From Augochlora pura (taxonomy: Eukaryota > Arthropoda > Insecta > Hymenoptera > Halictidae), in contig NC_135775.1 of NCBI RefSeq assembly GCF_028453695.1, positions 20,246,545 through 20,310,544 of the forward strand: a stretch of 64,000 nt of DNA, given 5' to 3'. The notes below the pieces were generated by a model, which did not search any database, had not been told where the DNA came from, and worked only from the letters and a program-made list of their open reading frames with translations. The position numbers and the translations under genes were made by a program. Of the stretch, positions 27,601 through 40,007 are shown piece after piece (within the stretch, counting starts at the first letter, position 1; every line of letters starts with the position of its first letter).

Positions 27601-29479
27601 TTGAGCAACTTATTTAATTATTCTCGCAGCGTTTGTTATACAAAAACTCTTTTTCAGTAGAAATTATACAGTATCAAGGGAGGTTCCATTAAGCTATAAA
27701 AGACACCTAGATCCTTTTTAACGTACGGTACATTCAATATCAAAATTCGATTAAAAAGTCATTAAAATCTACAAAGTCAGAAACGACTAATTAAATATAA
27801 CAGTCCGAAACGAATAATAATTATCATTGTCCAGGATTTCGGTGGAATACATATTCGGTGGAATTCTGCGCGCAGAACGTGGTTCGTAGCTAGGCCAGAA
27901 GCGAAATGAGATTGGTCGGGGCAGCAGCCGTAGAAAGGAAGCTTGCCGCGATTAGGGGAACACGGAACACCGCGAGACAGAGACGAGCTTAAATGACCAA
28001 AACTCTCTTTTAACTTTCCAATTAATATTCCGACGGGGTCGGGCCGGTCCTCCGGCTGCCGAATTCACCGCCCCCGTGTATTTCGGTTTCTCGCGCGGCC
28101 CGCATAAATCTTCCCCTTACTTTTAATTGCGTCAGCCGCGCTCTCGTTTATTTAAATAATAATTCGAACGGCGAACTGTGCCGGCCCGCCGCGGGACGAT
28201 TTATTCGACCAGCAGCCAGGGAGGCCTCCCCCTTTCTTAACGCATCCCGGCCCCGCTATCCTAAGCTCGTTACGAATGTCTACCCTCCTGTGGATCGTTC
28301 TTATGAAGTATTCAGGTTTGATTTTCCGGCCCGGCAAGAGCCCGCGCCGCCGCCGCCGCCGCCGCGATACTCGATGCAATTTATCGGGGGAAATCTACAT
28401 GGCCCGAAGATGCCGGGAATCTCCAAGCAGCCGGGGGAATTTATGGTGCACGCCGGCTGGAAAGTATTGGATCTATTGCATACCGAATCGCTGGGTCACT
28501 ATCGCGGCGTTACATATGCTACCGTTAACCGGGCACAATCGACCTGCAATCCTTTACTTTTAATTTTTGATTTATGGGGGATTTCTTCCGCGCTCCGTAT
28601 GCGGCAATTAGATATGTCGAATGTTGAAATAGTGGCGCCTTGATATAGCTTGACAATGGCGCTTTGGTACTTTGTAGGAAACTTTTTTAAGAGCGTTATT
28701 TATTATTATATATTATAACCAATAAATTTTATATAATACATATTATATATAATATATAATTTATTTAAATATCAAGGTTAGTATATTCGTAATAAAGTCT
28801 ACATTTATTAACACTAAATACTTTTGAAACATGAAATTATAACATTCTATAAATATATTTAAAAATTACTCAACATTTACATAAATGTTGAATACCATGA
28901 TGAAGGTATGTATTATTTATGACATTTTATGTCAAATGTAATTTTACATTTGCGCGTTTGTGCTAAATAACTTCTGCTCTTTTCTACAGTCGAAGTAATT
29001 CCAATTTCGCTCTTGTTAATCCCTTGGTTACTCCTATATTTCTTTGTTTATGCAAAAGATATTACATCGGTCAAGATAAATGCATTAATATTTATTAATA
29101 ATAATCAATGTAATAACTTCACAATGAATATTATTGCTTGTAGAATTTTAGGAAAAGAGAATTTAATTTGTAAGAGAAGAACAAGATCTTCGAAAGACTC
29201 AATTAAATTTACAAAAATGCGAACCCGATCTATAAACAATATTGGAAAAATTAAGTTCATTTCCCTGGTATTTACTATGCATAGCCGTCTACGTTCGCAG
29301 AATCCCATCGATGCCCAGTAACGTGGTCGCTGAATGTACAATATCCCACGAAACAATGAATTATTAATTTTCTCCGAGAAACTTGCTATCTGCAAAATAT
29401 ACATGAAAGTACAAAGCTACGAAACCCATCTATTCCCACAGTAATTTATAACTCAAATATATCACCGCCGCACACTCAA

Positions 29480-29871
29480 TTAACCCTTTGCACTCGAAGA
29501 CATTTCAACTGCAAATCTAAAATCATTTTTCTGGCTTCTAGTATTTCTATTTTTATATAACAAAATTCATTCTATGCATATGAAATTGAGTTTCGTGGCT
29601 CATATAACAATTACACTTTCAACAAATATTTCGATCTAAGCTTCGGTCATGTCTATAAAAATAATTTTGGAAGGTGTTACAACAATTTTCGTGCTTTACT
29701 CAATTGTATTATTAGTTACAAAAGTAGCTGATATTATATATAGTCATACCAAGAAAAAATATATTAGGAAAAATAGTAATTTAGTTATGAAAAATATAAT
29801 TCGCAAAAAATCCAGTCGTGCCGATGAGGTTAACGGCACCGCAGAGTCGCCACTCGAGTGCTAAGAATTAA
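29480..29871. mobile_element. TTAA MITE, CACTCGAG family, copy 2
   Basis: Starts TTAACCCTTTGCACTCGAAG and ends CACTCGAGTGCTAAGAATTA then A. It is longer (392 bp) than its relatives because of an extra segment of about 150 bp near 29690-29850. The shared interior includes ATTTCAACTGCAAA and ATAATTTTGGAAGG. A 71-codon frame inside is probably chance. Confidence 0.75.
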
Positions 29872-30705
29872 TCGAACAAGAAGCTGAATCTACAATTTCG
29901 TCGCGCTTGGTGCAATTTCTCTTAGCGAAGAAGCGTCGCGATCGCGGCAGAAGAAACTCCCTATGACTTTCCACGGGTTTCCATCGCCGTGTCCGTTTTC
30001 ATTAATGCCGGCGACCACGGCGTGCAGCCGCGCGTCGACCGCGGCGAAAAAATTGATGAAAATTCCATGAGATTCCTCGGGTTTCGCCGTCCGGCGCGCC
30101 TTCATTGTTACAAAAGAGAGCCTGTCATCGATTGATCGGGTATTGCCCGGGTCCGGATGGCTCCGTTTGTTTCTCCGGGGAGCACCGCGCGAAGGGGGAA
30201 ACTTTTGAGATATGGTTCTCGTGACGTGTAATTCGTAGCCGCGATCGCTTTGGCGGCCCGCCGCGGGGTCAGAGGGGGCCGGGACAAAAGAGGGAGCAAG
30301 ACCGGGAGAGAAAGAGAGCACCGCCCGGACTCCGATATGTAGTTACTGTCAGAACTGGCAAGCGACTTCCCTTGGGAAAAGTCGCCCCGTGATGAAAACT
30401 TTCAGCCGCGCCGAACCTTTTTCTGCCGCGCGCCGTCGACATAGTTCCGCCGTGGAACGATGAGAGGAGTTACCGGATTATTTGGAAGTTATCGGCGACG
30501 GCTAATGAGACGGGGCTGGTGCCGTTTCGTCCCCTCTGCCGGCTAATCAATCTTTCGGATAATGCATTGTTCTGTCTTGATACTTGCTTCCTTGTACCAG
30601 GGTAGAGTGCTTTAAAACTGACCTTCCGCAAGTGTTATATTTTTTTCTATCTTTGAGCGTTTGTATTGTGCTTTAAGGAATTGGAATTTTGTTTAATTAG
30701 AGAGG

Positions 30706-31046
30706 TTAACCCTTTTAGGGCTGAACAATGATATATCGTTTTTTATTACATTTGGGAAAATATTGTTTTTTTAATATTTTTAGTGAATCTTTTATAGATT
30801 TATTATTTAAGATGTTTTATAAATATCTCGTTTCAAACAGTTTTTAAATTTCTTATTTCAGACATTTTTTAAATATCTTGTTCCAAATATTTTACAAATA
30901 ACCTTAAATGCATCTCTTAGTTCTTCTTCCTTTTTGAATTTATTAATTAATAGGTTATACGAAATTTTACCAAAATACATGAAACAAGTTTAATATCTTT
31001 CACTTACGTATAAATTAACTTTTTTAGTCGATACTAAAAGGGTTAA
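30706..31046. mobile_element. TTAA MITE, CCCTTTTAG family
   Basis: The left end TTAACCCTTTTAGGGCTGAA and the right end ACTAAAAGGGTTAA form inverted termini on TTAA, 341 bp apart. The AT-rich interior includes short tandem motifs (TTTTATAAATATCTCGTTTC and variants). Single copy in the window, non-coding. Confidence 0.55.
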
Positions 31047-31559
31047 AATGAAGTAAAAAATTAATCTAAATAAAAATTCCTACCACTAATACAGTCAAGC
31101 AACAGATACAAATAGTTTTAATCTATTTAGCATAAATTTTCATTCCGAAGTTATAAATCGAAGGAGATTGCGTCGAGTAGACATTTAAAGCGATTTTGCA
31201 TGCAGAAGAGTTAAAGGGATCTTCGTTGTTCGGTGTTCTGGTGAAAAAAGAATTCTCATAAATATTGCTAGGTGCACAAAGTCTACCTGTTTAGCATTTC
31301 AGCTCCCTGGGGACCTCTTGCACGATATAAACTTGTAATACCGGTGAGTTACGAGGTGAATTTATCGATATTATCAGTTTGCATTTTATGTAGCGAGAAT
31401 TCCTCGGAGTTCAAAATTGATTAGCTCGAACTTACTGTGCTATTGTTAGACTACAGTTGGTTAACTAAAATTTTAATATCGATATCTTAGTTGATCGATC
31501 ATATAACATGTGTAATTCACTATTTAGTTTCTGTTTGACAAAGTCATTTTTTAACTTTT

Positions 31560-31990
31560 CGATTCCTGTTTTATTAAATGAATAATATAATCAAGTTCTC
31601 AGTTTATATTTTTTAAATAATAGAAATAGTGTTTTTAACTTTTCTATTTCTGCTTTATTATTTGGTTTTTTACTTAATTTCTCAGTTAGTGTTCCATAAA
31701 ATAAATAATATATATTTATTTAAATAATTTATTTAAATTTAAATTTAAATAAATTTATTTAAATAATATATTTTTTCTCTATATCTGTTTTATTAAATTA
31801 TTTGTATACTTTATTTCTCAGTTACTGTTTTACGACATAAATAATACAATGAATTTCCCAGTTGCTGTTTTAATACATAAATAATATATTAAGCTTCCAA
31901 GTTGCTGTTTTATTAGATAAATAATATACTTAACTTCCCAGTTGCTATTTTATTACATAAATAATACACTTAACCTCCCCATTTTCATTT
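31560..31990. repeat. Tandem repeat of TTCCCAGTTGCTGTTTTATT
   Basis: About seven units of 42-60 bp share a CAGTT(G/A)CTGTTTTATTA core followed by ATAAATAATATACTTAA. The first units are more diverged. A TTTAAATTTAAATTTAAA palindrome lies at about 31733-31750. Confidence 0.8.
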
Positions 31991-33044
31991 TATTAAATTA
32001 AATATACATCTATCGCTTCAATTTCTCTGTAAATAATTTCTACACCGAATATTTCGATCTCTATTACACTAAATCAATTGCGTACCAAACCTTTCAGTTC
32101 CTGTTGCCCCCAAAATTATAAAATCTTCAAAAACACGCCTTCCGACATATCCCCGTATCCAGCACGGAACAATGCGTTCCACCGAGGAAAACTCTCGCTC
32201 GCAATTAGCCACAAGTCATTCCTGCCGTCGGAATTCTGCTGGCGGCGCATTTTCGATTCGAGAATCCTGACGGGTCTCGGAAAGAAAGCGCCCATCCCGG
32301 CGAACAGCTTTATGTTCTTAAGTGGATTGCCGTGGGGTGGGTGTGCGCGCTGCGCGCGCGATGGTATGGTTTTCGTAGAATGGCGAAAGGGGTAGTAGAG
32401 GAAAGCGAAGATGAATCCTTCGAGTGGTCTGGCTCAAATTCGAGCAGCCTTGCATTACCTTTTGAACCTTTTAAAGCCGTTGGCGTTCCGCTGAAACGAT
32501 CGTCCCGCCAAAGAGCGGCGAGAGAGAGAAGGGGGCCGATGGACCCTTTCGCGCAGATTAGAGGAGAATCCAATGGGCCATGGTGAAAGGTCGCGACGCG
32601 GAGGGTCTTCTATGGCGTTCAATGCTGCTTATTCAACGGGACCCTACGCACAATTTTTTTTTTCTCCCTCTATCGGACCATTCTTCGACCGCGGACCACC
32701 TTGACTGCGCCTGTTTACCCGTTGTTATAAATGTGTTTCCTATGTTGCCGAGTGCGTGGATGACGGGGGAAGCTAACTCGTTGACAGCGGCTGTCATGGG
32801 GAGCGTGGCGAACAAGGGAACGCCGAGATTTTTCCGTCGCGGTCGCGTGTTTGTTAAAAAGTTGGCGCCAAGTGGGCCTTAATTGCGAGTCGCTATTCTG
32901 GTTTTATTGTTCTTAGCGGAATTTATTATTCTATGGGGGTGCATGGGGCTGAGCAGACAGTGATCCTTTTCATTAACTCGTACTCTGTAGCATGAGTATT
33001 TATATCTGGTATCCATTGTTCTTTTTCACCCAACATCGATCTAT

Positions 33045-33354
33045 ACAGGGTGTTCCAAAAATTTACAAAACCTTGACATAACTTTATCAATTTGCTAATG
33101 TGGGATACCTGAGATCATTTCACGAAACTTTTTCCTTTACAAAAATCTTCTCCGAGGCATCGTTAAAAAGTTATTAACAGAAAATATTGACCAATGAGAA
33201 GCGAGCTCCACTGACGCTAGGCGCTGTGTCAGTGAGCGAAACTGGGCCGTCTCGCGCCAGCAGAGCTCGCTTCTCATTGTTTTTCGTTAATAACTAACAA
33301 ATGATCTTAGGTATCACCTATTTCGAGTTTTTAAAAATTTGTTGGATACTCTGT
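33045..33354. mobile_element. Foldback element with outer and inner inverted repeats
   Basis: The outer ends ACAGGGTGTTCCAAAAATTT and AAATTTGTTGGATACTCTGT are imperfect inverted repeats about 310 bp apart. Inside, AATGAGAAGCGAGCTC (33193-33208) is a perfect inverted match of GAGCTCGCTTCTCATT (33263-33278), extended by GTTATTAACAG / GTTAATAAC flanks. The element can fold nearly end to end. It resembles the CAGGGTGTTCC-ended repeats common in arthropods; superfamily not determined. Confidence 0.6.
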
Positions 33355-34739
33355 TTATTTAAAAAAGTATCCAGCATTAATGTCAACTTCTCATATTTTC
33401 GTACTTTTAATCTGCTTATTAAATTACATTGTCTTGGTAGCATCCTGTACTCTTTCTGATCTAGTACTAATCTCTCTAACCCTTAAAATTAAAATCTGAA
33501 AATTTTAAAAAATATATGGAAGATCAATGTCAAATATGCATATTTTAAATTCATGCATTCTAACAATTTTCACATGCAAAATCCGGCAGAAAAATGGTAC
33601 TAAATTCTATATGTATCTACGATGATTTAGTCTAAAAAGCTTGTTTCATATCACCATCACTTTCAAATAATAAATATTTTCAACTTCGTCTCTATCACAA
33701 CGTGAAATATTGAATCACAGTCTTAACTCAGTGACCAATTAGTTCGACAAACTTCCGAACCATGCACGAAACCGCTAAGAACCGGCAGCAGTGTCCGAGG
33801 TCCCATGGTGTCAGTATTTCCGCGACACAATAGCCGCGACTTGATTACTACGCTTCATTAACGTCGCGATGCAAAACCGGCGGCGCCCGTGCACGTTTCG
33901 AAATGATCGACGGAAACGGCGGTCCGTAGACGGGTGACCCTTTCAGCAACAAGTCACCAATTTAATGATCACGGTTCTAAAAGGTATCAAAGCGCGTCCT
34001 CCCTTTTCCGTCTAGCACCGTCGCCGCCCGCGCCTCTGAAGTTCCGCGCGAGTCTACGAACTCCGCGCGCGACGGAAAAGTTTGCAAAGTGCCGGGGGAA
34101 CTTCATTATAAACATCGCGCCTTTGTCGGGTCTCCGTTGCTTGCCGCCGATCGAACGGGGCGCACGACGACCGAGAGCACGGTTGTTCGACCGATGAATT
34201 ATCAGAGTCTCGTTAATCGGTTCCCGGGACGCCCCGGCTATGAATCAGCGAAAAAACACCGAGCCCGATATATTAGGAAGTCTCCCGGGCCTTTTTGTCG
34301 GAGCCCGGGGCTATGATACGGCGGGCTTTTTTTGTTGGACGACGACGGATCGGTTGCCGAAGGATCCGCTCCTGCTGGCGCGACGCCAATCTCCGGCCGT
34401 GCTTTGTTTTCCCTTTTCTTATCGTCGCGGAACGGATGCCGCGACAATCCAATCGAAAGTGTTGACGGGCGCGTCGCCCTTTAAAAAATCTCCTACGGGC
34501 ACGGGGAAAGTCGGATCGGGCGAATTGAAATCGAAGGTCGAGCTGTCGACGGCTCGAGTCTTTTTCGTTGTATTAAAAAGACGTCCTACAACTTCGGCGC
34601 TAAATTGAAATTATTTTATTTCATTATTATTATTATATTAAGTCTGGTTTGTCTCTTATTCTATATTTAAATCAAACTTTTATTCGCAAGACGGATAACA
34701 ACTAAAAGAATTGAGAATATGCAACTGAAATATACGAAC

Positions 34740-34977
34740 TTAACCCTTTACACTCAAAGTTATTTCATCTAGAAATCTAGAGTAATTTCTCTGGCTTATA
34801 ATATCTCCATTTTATATAACAAAGTTCATTGTATGCATATGTAATTGATTCTTGTCGTTCGTAGTAACATAATCTTAACAATTTTTTAAGAGCAAACTTT
34901 GTTAGTATAAAAATTATTTTGCAACGTGATAGAACAATTTTATTTTGCCTCACAGTCGCTCGAGTGCAAAAGGTTAA
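34740..34977. mobile_element. TTAA MITE, CACTCGAG family, copy 3
   Basis: The 238-bp copy runs from TTAACCCTTTACACTCAAAG to CTCGAGTGCAAAAGGTTAA. Its interior (TTTCTCTGGCTTATAATAT, TATGCATATGTAATTGATTC, TTAGTATAAAAATTATTTTG) is close to the copies at 29480 and 56283. Confidence 0.78.
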
Positions 34978-35489
34978 AGTGTCAATGTATTATTCTTCAT
35001 CCAATTAACATTGTTAAAGAAAGGCATCATTTTCCATCGAGTTTCTTTAGTTAGAAAAAGATCTCGTTTCACCGAAAAATCCGCAGTTTAACGACGTGTT
35101 CGTAAACTAAACACGTAGAAGATACTTGGATCCTCCCTTGGGTTACGAACGGATCTACCGAGCTCTCCCACATTTCATCTGGAAAAAAAAGGGAGAACCA
35201 AGGAGTTCCAGTAAAAAGTAAGTCGGAACTAGACCGCGGGGCCCGTAATAACGAAAAACTCCGCGCAAACATCTACAGCGGCGTAGTAACAGCAAATTAG
35301 GAGCAGCCCGAACAAAAATGTTCTAATAAGGAAATCCGGCCGACAAGCCAACTCTGCCCGGATCTGCTAACAATAACCCTCGAAACTTCATTGTTTCACC
35401 TTCCTGGCCTACTGCCTTTCCCCGCAGTTCGGCGCAGAACCGGCTACATCCGCGGAGCCTGCACCGATAAACAAGCCTCGAAACTTTCT

Positions 35490-35541
35490 TTCGAACGAGA
35501 AAAATGAAGGCTCGAACGAGAAAAATGAAAGCTCGAACGCA
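35490..35541. repeat. 24-bp direct repeat
   Basis: CTCGAACGAGAAAAATGAA is repeated in tandem with a period of 24 bp. Confidence 0.8.
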
Positions 35542-35588
35542 TCGCTCGTTCGCGGCTGGATGAAACTGTGCTTGGCGATTCTTTTTAG

Positions 35589-35851
35589 TTAACACTTTGC
35601 CGACGTAATATTTACGATGTTATAGGATATGTAAATTTATTAAAGAATAATTTATTTCATTGTTAAAGAATATATATTAAATATTTCTAAAGAATATTTA
35701 CTTCATTTTTATTTTATTTATCACGAGATTTATTTAATATTTAACAAGTTATATGATAATGTGGGAGATTGTAGAGGTGAGATATATAAATAAATTATTT
35801 GTTGCTATGTTAAAAAACTGATTTGTAGGCTACTTAAAGGTAAAGTGTTAA
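35589..35851. mobile_element. TTAA MITE, CACTTTGCCGA family, copy 1
   Basis: TTAACACTTTGCCGACG at the left and AGGTAAAGTGTTAA at the right are inverted over about 10-12 bp, with TTAA at both ends and a 263-bp AT-rich interior. The right end of the element at 54979 is also of this family. Confidence 0.6.
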
Positions 35852-36682
35852 TGGTGAGAATTAAATAGGGAACTTAAAACAGGCATTATTTCAATATCGA
35901 CAAAATTGTGCCAAAATTGATATGATGACAAAATTTATGAATTTCGAAATTAAAAGAAATGTCAGAATTTCTTTGGCTTTTATTTTGATAACCTTGACAT
36001 TAAGATACACAGTAAGATAGTGCTTGGCCAATTTTAATTACACAAATACCGACAAAATATTATAATCGAATATAAAAATATCATACTAAGTATTATACTA
36101 AAAAAGCACAATAATATAATCAATTATTATATTTTTTATAATTATTATTTTAATTATATAGCCAATTATTGTGGATTGTAATATCGTAGTTTCTTCACCT
36201 CGCAAACACAGAACATGTATACTACAACAAACATGCTGTTAATTACACTGACTTCGGTATCATAACAATCTTGGCACTGCGTATCAGTTTCAGTCTTGCT
36301 AGTAAAACATCGACCCTAAAATAATACTAGTTCTAAACCCATGCTTAAAAACAGTTTAAAAATTATATCAAAATAGGGGAAGGAATATTTTCGTATTTTC
36401 TTGTATTTTCCTATTTTAGTATCTCTAAGGGTTGTAAAAATACAACCAAAAGCAGAGAGGTATACAATACATCAAGCTAAATTCGTATCGTTACAATTGT
36501 AGTGACTTGAGGGCAAATTAACTTCCTATCAATAATGTTCTCGCTAGTAGTATCATTATTAATAGGGCATCAATTTGACATCAAGCCATCACTATGGATA
36601 GAAAATCAATTTCACATCAAATCATCGTCATTGACGCGCAGTCAATTGAACAGTAAATCACCATCGTTTAGGCGGAGTGACG

Positions 36683-37113
36683 TTAACCCTTTGCGGTCGT
36701 GCGTCTACCCTTAGCCACCAAAGCTATTTATTTATTTTTCACATTTCTTCTTATTCTTATATAGAATTAAAACACATAATTGTGTTATGTATATTTGAAT
36801 TTTGAAATAGAATTAACAAATTTAAATTCTATATATATTAATATAATAATAAGTAATCTACATAGAATAATAAATTATGTATACATGAATATTGTATATA
36901 TTATATTTATTAATATATATAATAATAATAATAATAATATATATTATATTTATCAATATATAATAATAATATATATATTACATTTACTAATATATAATAA
37001 TAATATTAGTATCAATTCTTCCTCCTCTTTCATGTTACATATTACTATTTAATAAACAAAAATTAATTCTAACCACCCCTACACCTATCTAAAAACCTAC
37101 CGCAAAGGGTTAA
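36683..37113. mobile_element. TTAA MITE, CCCTTTGCGGT family
   Basis: Left end TTAACCCTTTGCGGTCGTG, right end CTACCGCAAAGGGTTAA, inverted on TTAA, 431 bp. The interior is extremely AT-rich, with (AAT)n and (TA)n runs at about 36900-37010 that probably expanded after insertion. Confidence 0.65.
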
Positions 37114-37420
37114 AACAGTTCTCACTATACGAAGGTGAAATCAATTCCGCCTGCCAATCGGTTGAACGAAAACAGTGGTAAAACGCTGTCTGGTAAAGAT
37201 ATCTCTGGTTCCGCCTAACAACTATAGAAACACGTACATAGGTGGAACGTTAGACGTTCCATTGACGGACGTTGCTCCGGAAGTGGCCGTGCTTCGGACC
37301 ATGAAAGCGAACCATCCGGTTCTGGCCGGCAGACGTCGAGCGCTGGCGGATAGGGGGTGGCCTGCTACAGGGGGCGCTGACGCGAGTTTTCAGCCGTTCA
37401 AATTTGCACAGATAGAGAGC

Positions 37421-37555
37421 CAAAGAGAGAGAGAGAGAGAGAGAGGGTGATGGAAAGAAAGAGAGAGAGAGAGGGAGAAAGTGAACCGCGTGGAACGAGT
37501 GGGGGTGAAAGGGACACCGACCGACCGAGAGAGAAAGTGAGAGAGCAACGCGGGG
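37421..37555 (+). repeat. GA-rich purine tract
   Basis: Several (GA)n runs interrupted by GAAAGAAAGAG and GGAGAAAGTG; the frames on either strand here are low complexity only. Confidence 0.8.
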
Positions 37556-38074
37556 ATGTTTGCCCGAGCGTTCCGCCGGTTCCGAAGGTCCGTGACTTTG
37601 CTCGCTTTTTATGCCGGATTTTCACATCCGTCTTGAAAAGCTCGCATTCCTGCGTCTATCCCTCAGCTCGCGTTTCGCGCGAGTAGAAGCCAGCGATGGG
37701 GTGGAGATGCAAGACTGAGAGGAATCTTGGCATCCGAAACGCAAGGGCGAAACGTTTAGAGGAACGGATGCTGTGCATTGTTAGGCATGGTTGGTATCGG
37801 TGCATCTACATTCTTTGATTGTATTACGTTGTTCTGAGATTGTTTTGTCTTGTAATCGATTCATTAATGGGGGAGGATTTGGCGTATTGTTTCAACGATT
37901 CGACGACCATTGTCACAAAGGCGTGGGTTCGCGGAGACTCGAATTGTAAAAATCGATTCAAGGCGAATTTTTATATGTCTCTGATTATTGTACAGATTGA
38001 TAATGAGATAATTGTTGATTATCAATAAAATCTATGCCATTTAAATTATTAAGTATATCAGAATTGCATTATGA

Positions 38075-38205
38075 AAAAGTGTGTCATAATTACAGTATTA
38101 AAACAGTGCATCATAATTACAGTATTAATTCAGTGTCTAATAATTACAGTATTGAAACAGTGTATTATAATTAGACTATTAAAACAGCGCATCATAATGC
38201 ATGGA
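38075..38205. repeat. 31-bp tandem repeat of CATAATTACAGTATTAAAAC
   Basis: Four to five units with the core TAATTACAGTATT and AAACAGTG, diverging towards the right end. Confidence 0.8.
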
Positions 38206-39785
38206 TTAGAATATTAAAACGTTGACTATCATGACACATATAATAAATAAGTGACAGAATTGTTTAAAATTCGCATAATACAAAATTCAATTATACGAAT
38301 AAATTACACGAATTACGAATTCATATAAAATCTGCCTCGCTCGAATAAAATTCGAACCCACCACACAACAATAGAAAATGCTGTCGTCCCCCATAGACAA
38401 GCTCCATAGCTCTCGATAAATCATCGAAATACCGATAAACGAATTACAGCCGCACAGAGCGCGTTCTCATTAAACACCGCGAGCCTCCTTCGTCGATATA
38501 AAAGCAAAACGTTTTCAAATGGTTTCCGGCTCGAGTTAATCCGCCGCGATCGAGAAACAAAGAATAATTAATTACAAAGTATCTTTGACGGTGGGAGGGA
38601 GAGGGAGGGGGGGACAATCGAAAGCCAGCGAAACGGGAAAAGCTTTGCATTCGACGGGGCGATGGTTCTCTATCGTTATTGTCTTTCGTTACCGGGCGCG
38701 CGCGCGCGCGCCCGTTCTGCAGCCGCCGAGCGCGAACTGTCGAAACTTCGAAAAGAATTCCCCGGGTTTCTGCTCTCCGACGGAAATCGGTGAGCACCGG
38801 CTGGAGGGGGGGAAGGGTCCGGGATCGGAAAGAACAAAGGAGTAACGCGCCGGATTCCTCTTTCGCCCGGCCCCGGGACTGCGAAAAGAGGGGGGAGGGG
38901 AGGGGAGGGCGAACAATGAAATAAGCAACTCGACGGTAAACCCGGAAACAGATCGTAAACTCGCTTGTAAAAGTTTCGCGGGCCACGCGGCATTAAAATT
39001 GCACCGAGCGGGGGGGGGCTCTTTCGACGTTACCTTTTTTTTCCCTTCCCCTCCCCTTCCAAACCCCTTCTCTGTCTTGCGGGGACCCCGTTACCGAACT
39101 GCTTAATTAAATCCGGTGAGTTTGCGAATCAAAACACGTTTACGGAAACGTCATTTACAGCGTTTTGTCGCGAGCGAGCGCGAGCAGAACGAACGCGGAA
39201 AATTCGTTTTCGATCGGCTCGTAAACCGACGAGAGAAATATCGCGCGCGCGCGCATTTTTTTTCGTTCGCGAGCGCGGCGCGCGCGCCGTGACGGGTGGA
39301 ACGTAGAGCGAAAGAAAAGCCCCGACAAATAAATAACGCGCGGTGTACTTTTATACAGCCACGAGAAAAGCCGAACGTAAAACTGTCAAACCCCTAAATA
39401 AAATCGGCCGCGCGTGTGTGCGCGGCCCCTCGCCGCCGCTTCAAGAAACGTTGCGCGTCGGATTCGGGAGTCACGGAACTCGTGGGGGGAAAAATTCGGT
39501 GATTTGTTTCCCGACGGGCTACGACGTGCTAAAGCAACGCCGTTTCTGTACCAGTGTTTCGCGTACCGCCACGGTTCCCACACTCGATCAGCGCCTTTTC
39601 CTTTTTACGACGCTGTTTAATTCTCGCTACGTTTAACCCTTGCCGTTTGTTACGCGGCTGCAGTGATTAGAAGTACGGCGTGTTTAGTATATTATATGAA
39701 ATACAGAATAGAGAATTTTAATTCAAAGCTCTTGCACGTGATTTTAATATTGTATATTTTATATTTATATTTTTGAGGATATATT

Positions 39786-40007
39786 AATTCTAGAGGATAT
39801 TTAGCTTGTTTGATTAATAAATAATGGTAATGGTAATAATCATTGTAACAGCGACAATTTGTATCGCTATTTATAATAATTTTATATTCTAGATATATTC
39901 TATTCTAGATTAATTTTTAATTCTAGAGGATATTTAGCTCGTTTGATTAATAAATAATGGTAATGGTAATAATCGACAATCTGTATCGCTATTTATAATA
40001 ATTTTAT
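39786..40007. repeat. Direct repeat of about 90-100 bp
   Basis: Segments beginning AATTCTAGAGGATATTTAGC at 39786 and 39919 are near identical through TATCGCTATTTATAATAATT. The first copy has 11 extra bases (CATTGTAACAG). Confidence 0.9.

Noticed and set aside
28290..28643. 117-codon frame with a PPPPPP run
   Set aside because: The proline run is a (CCG)n microsatellite and a shifted frame is equally open; no domain.
29649..29864. 71-codon frame inside MITE copy 2, looking like a membrane peptide
   Set aside because: It lies in AT-rich transposon sequence, and hydrophobic codons are expected from AT richness.
38444..38993. Minus-strand frames up to 180 codons
   Set aside because: Several overlapping frames are open on both strands in a CpG-rich block, as expected by chance.
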